Source: Myxococcales bacterium | GTDB taxonomy: Bacteria; Myxococcota_C; UBA6777 | NCBI GenBank assembly: GCA_020632975.1 | Contig: JACKEL010000012.1 | Coordinates: forward strand, 62,001-126,000 | DNA: 64,000 bases | Direction: 5' to 3' | Part shown: piece after piece, positions 59,286 to 64,000 of the stretch | How the letters are laid out: every line of letters begins with the position of its first letter | How positions within the stretch are numbered: the stretch's first letter is position 1 | Notes under the pieces: generated by a model | What the model saw: only the letters and a program-made list of their open reading frames with translations | Told to the model about the DNA's origin: nothing | The model's database searches: none | Program-made: the position numbers and the translations under genes

Positions 59286-61838
59286 ATGACAGAGCGAGAT
59301 TGGTTAATTGGCAGAGTACTCGGAAAGTACCGTTTGGAGAAGCAGATAGGCGCAGGTGCTTTTGCGAGTATCTATGAAGCTGTGCATATCCATTTGCATG
59401 TGCCATTTGCCATCAAGATCTTGCACCCTGCTTTTGCCAACGAAGAAGAGGTGTTACGCCGCTTTTTTCGTGAGGCTCGTGCAGCAAGCCAACTTCAACA
59501 TGAGAATGTTGTTTTTATCGCAGACTTCGATGTCGAAGAAGGGGTGGGGCCTTATATCGTCATGGAGTATCTCGAAGGAGATACGCTGAAAAAGTTCTTG
59601 AGCCAGCGCGTCCAGCCTCCCTTGGAACTTGTGGGAGAGATCGCGCGTCAGATCTGCCTCGCTTTGGGACAAGCCCACCGCAAAAACATCGTCCACCGCG
59701 ATCTTAAACCCGAAAATATCTTCCTTGTGCAACGAGAGATGGGGCGGGTGTTGGTGAAGATCTTGGACTTTGGGATCGCGCACCTTGGAAAGCTCACAGA
59801 CTCGATCACAGGGTCGCGATTGATCGGGACGCCCGTGTATATGGCGCCCGAACAGTTTCGCGGTGTGGCGCATTCTCCAAGCATCGATATCTATTCTTTT
59901 GGCGTTATCCTTTACGAGATGCTGACAGGACAAACCCCTTTTATCGGGCACAATGTGCAGCAACTTGGCATCGAACACTTGTTGATGCCTGCACCCGAAC
60001 TGCCCGAGAACTTTCCTGCTGGACTTCGACAGTTGCAGGCTCGCTTGTTGGGAAAAACCCCCGAAGAGCGTCCTTCGAGTATGGAAGAAGTCTGGATGTT
60101 GATGGCGCCTGCTTTGGACCCCGAAGGGCGTTTTCCCCATTGGCATCGGCAAGATCAACATATCTTTACAGGCGCGTTGATGCCAGGTGTGTTGTCCGCG
60201 GATAGTATCAACTACCCTAGCGTGGATCAAACACCGCGCACTGCGATGCCACCGCCCTCTGTGACCGATACGCATGATCATTCTTCCCGTTCTTCGGTCA
60301 ATGACACGCACGATGGGCCCGAACAACAGCTGCCCGATGCGATCTCTTTTCACGATGATATCCGTCCCACCGCGATCGGCCCGTTGCCTTCGGGCTCTGC
60401 AAGTGATCTGCTCGCTTCGCTGCGTCCTCTCGAAGATGAAGAAGATATCTTTGAAGGGGCCGAGACGATGGTCGGGCCTGTGCGAAATCCCCTTCTTGAG
60501 GGGGCCAAGTCGGGCCAAGTGTACCAAACCTTGCGGATGCCCAGCTACAACGACGAAGATGAGTTGGTCCCTGACCATCCTACGGATATCAATCTTCCCG
60601 TTTTTGGCGGAGCTGCGGGCGAAGACGATGTCAGCCTAGTCAACGCCCTTGAGAGTCCTTCCAAGGGAGGCTCAGACTTTTTTCAAGGCGATACCAAAGA
60701 CGAGATGGCTGCCCCTTTGCATGGACGCGGCCCCCAAGAACGGGAACAAGCCCTTTCTGCGGAAGATCTCGTCGAAGAACTCGGTGAACAGGACTCTTTG
60801 CTCGGTCAGTCCTCTTTGTTGGATCAAGCGGACTCGTTTTCTTTGGAAGAGGGAGGCTTGGTGATCGATGAGTCTAAGCCTCCGCCAAGCCCGCCGCGTA
60901 TCGGGGCTTCCCAAGAAGAACAAGAGCTTGACCTTGTGATCCACGACATGGGCGATCAACTGTGGGACGAACACGAAGAGTCCGCAGGACCCGAACTTGC
61001 CATTAAACGCGCGCCACAGATGGTCGGCAGCGCGGACGATATCGATCAGGTGACGGAGATCTCCACAGCCCCGAAAAATGGGCCGAGTGAAGTGGACGAA
61101 GACAGTTTGCAGATCACGGAGATCTCGATGTCTTCGGATCATGGCTTTGATGGATTTGGTCAACCTGTCGCTGCGGTCGCTCTTTCGGGCGGGATGGGAA
61201 GTTCGATGACCTCGCGTGTCTCGTCGGACTTTTCGCAACTCTCGACCGTTCGTACCCGCAATCCCATGACGGTCGCTGGCGATCGCGATACCATGGGCGA
61301 TCAAGATGTCTTGTCCAAGCCAGGTCGCAATATCCCTCAGCCAAAAACACCCCCCCCGATCCTTGGTGGTGCTGCTGCACTTCGACACGATGGTGGCTGG
61401 TCTCGTGAGAGATTTCCTGCCCCCCTTCGGCCGATTTGGGACATGTACCAGCGTATGAGCCCCTTGGAACGGCGTCTTTTGATGATGGTGTGGGTCGGCG
61501 CGATCTTGGTGGTCGCGAGTGTTCTATGGTTGTTGTGGCCCGAAGTCTCGACAAAGTCGAAAGTTCCGTCACCTCGTGCAGGGATCGTCAAACAAGGCGA
61601 AGAGATCGAGATCCGTTTGCTTTCAGGAAGCATCAATGCGGAGCCGATCAATGTCTACGACGAAGGTGGCCGATACTTGGGGAAAACGCCGATGTCAGTC
61701 CGTGGCCGTTCGCAAAAAGTTGTACGTTATCGCCTTGAACCATCAGGGCGCGGACGTGGCCGCTACCGCACGACCTTCCGCGATATCCTCTTCGATCCAA
61801 ACAAAGCACAGATCACCCTCGAACTCGATCCCCGCTAG
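59286..61838 (+). CDS. Transmembrane Ser/Thr protein kinase
   Basis: 850 residues. Kinase domain about 13-285: GAGAFASIYEA glycine loop, Lys about 44 in FAIKI, HRDLKPEN (Asp about 139), DFGIA (Asp about 161) and GTPVYMAPEQ activation segment, all complete. A linker of about 430 residues, acidic and Pro/Ser/Asp-rich, follows. One membrane helix (about 731-752) leads to a short C-terminal domain (about 765-850; EPINVYDEGGRYLGKTP), PEGA-like, predicted outside the membrane. It senses an external cue and phosphorylates cytoplasmic targets, typical of Myxococcota. The PP2C at 24839 may be its counterpart (inference). Confidence 0.93.
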   Translation: MTERDWLIGRVLGKYRLEKQIGAGAFASIYEAVHIHLHVPFAIKILHPAFANEEEVLRRFFREARAASQLQHENVVFIADFDVEEGVGPYIVMEYLEGDTLKKFLSQRVQPPLELVGEIARQICLALGQAHRKNIVHRDLKPENIFLVQREMGRVLVKILDFGIAHLGKLTDSITGSRLIGTPVYMAPEQFRGVAHSPSIDIYSFGVILYEMLTGQTPFIGHNVQQLGIEHLLMPAPELPENFPAGLRQLQARLLGKTPEERPSSMEEVWMLMAPALDPEGRFPHWHRQDQHIFTGALMPGVLSADSINYPSVDQTPRTAMPPPSVTDTHDHSSRSSVNDTHDGPEQQLPDAISFHDDIRPTAIGPLPSGSASDLLASLRPLEDEEDIFEGAETMVGPVRNPLLEGAKSGQVYQTLRMPSYNDEDELVPDHPTDINLPVFGGAAGEDDVSLVNALESPSKGGSDFFQGDTKDEMAAPLHGRGPQEREQALSAEDLVEELGEQDSLLGQSSLLDQADSFSLEEGGLVIDESKPPPSPPRIGASQEEQELDLVIHDMGDQLWDEHEESAGPELAIKRAPQMVGSADDIDQVTEISTAPKNGPSEVDEDSLQITEISMSSDHGFDGFGQPVAAVALSGGMGSSMTSRVSSDFSQLSTVRTRNPMTVAGDRDTMGDQDVLSKPGRNIPQPKTPPPILGGAAALRHDGGWSRERFPAPLRPIWDMYQRMSPLERRLLMMVWVGAILVVASVLWLLWPEVSTKSKVPSPRAGIVKQGEEIEIRLLSGSINAEPINVYDEGGRYLGKTPMSVRGRSQKVVRYRLEPSGRGRGRYRTTFRDILFDPNKAQITLELDPR

Positions 61839-61891
61839 TCTTCTCGATCTCTCTTTCTTTAGAATTTGTACGAAAGCTTGGAGCGACTTTT

Positions 61892-62476
61892 CTACTCGTC
61901 TTCTTTGGCGCCTTTGGCGATCACGACTTCGAGTTTTTGAACGCGGATCCCTCGGCTGTGTAGGTGATCTTTGAGGTAGGGAAGTCGTTGTTTTAGGATG
62001 TGGCGCACACCTGCGTTGGGGGCGAGCAGTGTCGCAGAGAGGACTTTGTTTTGGAGGGAGATGCGGATCTGAAGTCCGCCAAGGATCTCTTGTTTGAGTT
62101 CGATCCAAAACTCGTGTGCATCTTCTGCGCCTTGCCCTACAAGGACCTGTCCACCGAGCTTTTCGAGCATCTCTAGGGTGTTGGGTTGGGGCGAGGGAAG
62201 GCTTTGGATCGAGTTCCCTTGGGGGTCCAAGAGATCGACATCTTGGATACCACCTGGAGCATAGGGATCGGAATAGCCCGTAGGAAGGCCATGATGGTGT
62301 CGTGAGCCGACTCTTACGAGGGCATTGGGAGGGCGCTGGACTTCTGGGGGTTTGCGCAGTGTTGGATTCCCTGTGACGAACGGGTCGATCGCCTCTTTTT
62401 CAGTGTCGAGGGCGCGTTGTTCTTGGTGTTTTTTCTGAAGAGAGCGGGATATCCGCCCACTAGCTTTGCGCGCCAT
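61892..62476 (-). CDS. FliK C-terminal-like domain protein
   Basis: 194 residues. The C-terminal half (about 105-190; IELKQEILGGLQIRISLQN, then LPYLKDHLHSRGIRVQKLEV) fits the hook-length-control (Flg_hook/FliK-C) fold: LGxLxIxIxLxxxxLxAxxxxxxxxxRxxLxxxLxxLxxxLxxxGxxxxxLxV. The N-terminal half is Pro/His/Gln-rich. No flagellar or type III secretion gene is nearby. It may belong to a scattered export system or be a lone relative; the assignment comes from the pattern only. Confidence 0.55.
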   Translation of the reverse strand: MARKASGRISRSLQKKHQEQRALDTEKEAIDPFVTGNPTLRKPPEVQRPPNALVRVGSRHHHGLPTGYSDPYAPGGIQDVDLLDPQGNSIQSLPSPQPNTLEMLEKLGGQVLVGQGAEDAHEFWIELKQEILGGLQIRISLQNKVLSATLLAPNAGVRHILKQRLPYLKDHLHSRGIRVQKLEVVIAKGAKEDE

Positions 62477-62576
62477 CTTGACCTCGTGGGGAAGGGGATT
62501 GAGCAGAGGTTTCTTTTGTCCGATGGGATGGGCGTTTTGTTTGTCCTCCCAAAGAGACTCTGCTGGGAACTTAGGC

Positions 62577-63704
62577 TCAAGCGCGCATCAAAGAACGTGC
62601 GATCACGATGCGTTGGACTTCGCTGGTGCCTTCGTAAATGGTGGTGACTTTGCAGTCGCGCAGCAAGCGTTCGATGGGGTAAAGCTGGGTGCAACCTTCT
62701 TCGCCGAGCAAGGTGACGGCTTGTTGGCAGACGCGGTTGGCGGTCTCTGTGGCGTATGCCTTGGCCATCGCAGCTTGCGAAGAGAAGGGCTTTTTGTGAT
62801 CTTTGAGCCATGCAGCGCGCAAGATCAGTCCGTATGCTGCTTGAAGCTCTGTTTCCATCTGGGCGATCATGGCGCGTTCTTCGCCGATCAGGGAGCCGCG
62901 TTGTTCTTGAAGCCCTTGACGCAAAGCCGTCATCGCAGCTTTGGCGATCCCCCAAGCTTGGGAAGAAACGCCGATCCGTCCACCATCAAGGGCCGTCATC
63001 GCGATACGAAAGCCACCACCTTGCTGACTGAGACGTCGTTCGTTTACGGGGATACGGCAGTCGCCAAAGTGCAGCGAGACCGTGGATGAAGCGCGAAGAC
63101 CCATCTTGTCTTCTTTACGGCCGACAGAAAAGCCTGGATCTTCGGGGCTTACAAGCACAGTACTGATCCCACGGCTGCCTTCGCCATTGTCGCGAACCCA
63201 CACCACAAACACGCCTGCATGGGTTCCTGAGGAGATCCACGTTTTTTCTCCGTTGATGATCCCCGTGTCTCCGTCGATTTGCATACTTGTGCGCAAAGAC
63301 GCTGCATCAGAGCCCGCCCCAGGCTCAGAAAGCGCGAAGGAGCCCGCGAAGAAGTCTCCTTTGAGAAGCGGAGAAAGAAAACGTTGATGTTGCTCGGGGG
63401 TCGCAAAACGCGAGAGGACTTCGGCGACCATGCTGCTGACCGCAACGGTTACCGCGGTAGCACTACAGGCTTGGGCAAGTTCCATGATGCTCAACGCGTA
63501 AGCGACAGTGCTTGCTCCTGGCCCGCCGAGTTCTTTGGGGACGGTCAAACCTACGAGACCTTCTTGGGCATAAGCTCGAAGCGTTTCGGCTGGGAAGTGT
63601 TCTTCGCGCTCCCACTGCGCGGCGTGTGGGGCGATGTGTTCGCGGGCAAAGCGCCGTGCGCGCGTTTGGATATCTTGTTCTGCAGGGGAGATCCGAAAGT
63701 CCAT
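62577..63704 (-). CDS. Acyl-CoA dehydrogenase
   Basis: FAD-dependent alpha,beta-dehydrogenation of an acyl-CoA. 375 residues. FALSEPGAGSDAASL (FAD/substrate loop), TWISSGTHAGVFVVWV, FGDCRIPVNERRL and the C-terminal IYEGTSEVQRIVIARSLM, whose Glu (about 357) is the catalytic base position of short-chain-type enzymes. A butyryl/isobutyryl-type substrate is likely, not proven. ATG 63704 has GGAG 8 nt upstream; TTG 63725 is another in-frame start. Confidence 0.94.
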   Translation of the reverse strand: MDFRISPAEQDIQTRARRFAREHIAPHAAQWEREEHFPAETLRAYAQEGLVGLTVPKELGGPGASTVAYALSIMELAQACSATAVTVAVSSMVAEVLSRFATPEQHQRFLSPLLKGDFFAGSFALSEPGAGSDAASLRTSMQIDGDTGIINGEKTWISSGTHAGVFVVWVRDNGEGSRGISTVLVSPEDPGFSVGRKEDKMGLRASSTVSLHFGDCRIPVNERRLSQQGGGFRIAMTALDGGRIGVSSQAWGIAKAAMTALRQGLQEQRGSLIGEERAMIAQMETELQAAYGLILRAAWLKDHKKPFSSQAAMAKAYATETANRVCQQAVTLLGEEGCTQLYPIERLLRDCKVTTIYEGTSEVQRIVIARSLMRA

Positions 63705-63784
63705 CTTGTCTGCTCCATTCGGCAAATACGGGCTTTTGTGCAGCGCTTTGCCTTGGTCTCGAAAAAAGAATGGAAGTACTATAC

Positions 63785-64000
63785 CTATCGTGTGTTGGGT
63801 TGAAAAGATGGGCGTTTAAGACGCGCTTGCACCAAGACGATCCCCAAAAGGATCAGTGCCCCACCCAACAACAAACGTGTGTCGATCAGTTCTTTGAGGA
63901 AGATGGCCCCCAGCGTGATGCCCACAGGAGGCATCGCATAAGTCACCAAAGAAGCCCGCGGCCCCCAAGACGCCACCAAACTATAAAAGAGGAAGTACGC
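63785..64000 (-). CDS. EamA/DMT-family transporter, C-terminal end (partial)
   Basis: The last 71 residues of a gene cut by the window edge: FYSLVASWGPRASLVTYAMP, then PVGITLGAIFLKELIDTRL and GGALILLGIVLVQARLKR. Two membrane helices with the EamA-type end (AmPPvgitlgaifLkE and GalLIllGi) mark a drug/metabolite exporter. The substrate is unknown. It ends 81 nt upstream of the acyl-CoA dehydrogenase start on the same strand. Confidence 0.85.
   Translation of the reverse strand, partial: AYFLFYSLVASWGPRASLVTYAMPPVGITLGAIFLKELIDTRLLLGGALILLGIVLVQARLKRPSFQPNTR

Overview
The window looks like chromosomal DNA of a Myxococcota-type bacterium (former Deltaproteobacteria) with a fairly moderate GC content. 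The evidence is a secreted protein carrying MopE-type repeats (DKDGDGYG...DCNDNDP...EICGNGVDEDC) and a MYXO-CTERM-like tail, a membrane-anchored Ser/Thr kinase with a long low-complexity linker, a PP2C phosphatase, a GAF-GAF-GGDEF protein, many Cys-anchored lipoproteins, and a full aromatic supraoperon. No tRNA, rRNA, CRISPR array, prophage or insertion sequence was recognised.

Region 1 (1-11.3 kb) is one uninterrupted plus-strand operon, trpG(partial)-trpD-trpC-trpF-trpB-trpA-aroF-aroB-aroA/aroK-aroE-aroD-aroC. It encodes every shikimate-pathway step from PEP plus erythrose-4-phosphate to chorismate, plus the tryptophan branch (trpE presumably lies just upstream). AroA and AroK are fused in one polypeptide.

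Region 2 (11.3-31.5 kb) holds FolD, an FmdB-type zinc-ribbon protein, cardiolipin synthase, a diguanylate cyclase, an FtsB-like protein, lipoproteins, a 1124-residue secreted protein built from about 28 four-cysteine repeats, a PP2C phosphatase, MtnA, an ABC ATPase and an RdgC-like protein with a partner.

Region 3 (31.5-33.4 kb) is the most striking regulatory stretch. It contains a 25-bp perfect inverted repeat in AT-rich DNA, a NarL/FixJ response regulator, and then a promoter, an RNA of about 165 nt with six GGA motifs (five in hairpin loops) and a strong terminator. This is the layout of a CsrB/RsmZ-type CsrA-sequestering sRNA, beside a GacA/UvrY-class regulator.

Region 4 (33.4-47.3 kb) has a SpoIID/MopE/MYXO-CTERM surface protein, mitochondrial-type aconitase, HU, LipB, small lipoproteins and a 1013-residue HEAT-repeat protein. 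A 1.1-kb stretch without a clear gene (47.3-48.4 kb) holds a good minus-strand promoter, several hairpins and a terminator-like hairpin.

Region 5 (48.4-64 kb) has a hotdog-fold protein with an acidic tail, an inositol-monophosphatase-family enzyme, an FkbM methyltransferase gene broken by an in-frame TAG, a HupE/UreJ-like membrane protein preceded by five hairpin repeats, an M23 peptidase, the XPB-Bax1 helicase-nuclease pair, a class II cyclic nucleotide phosphodiesterase, FolC, the Ser/Thr kinase, a FliK-C-like protein, an acyl-CoA dehydrogenase and the end of an EamA transporter. A dispersed hairpin repeat (arms GGGCGRCC/GGYCGCCC, loop usually ACGGAG) occurs about ten times at three intergenic sites (17, 21 and 52.8 kb), with compensatory arm changes.
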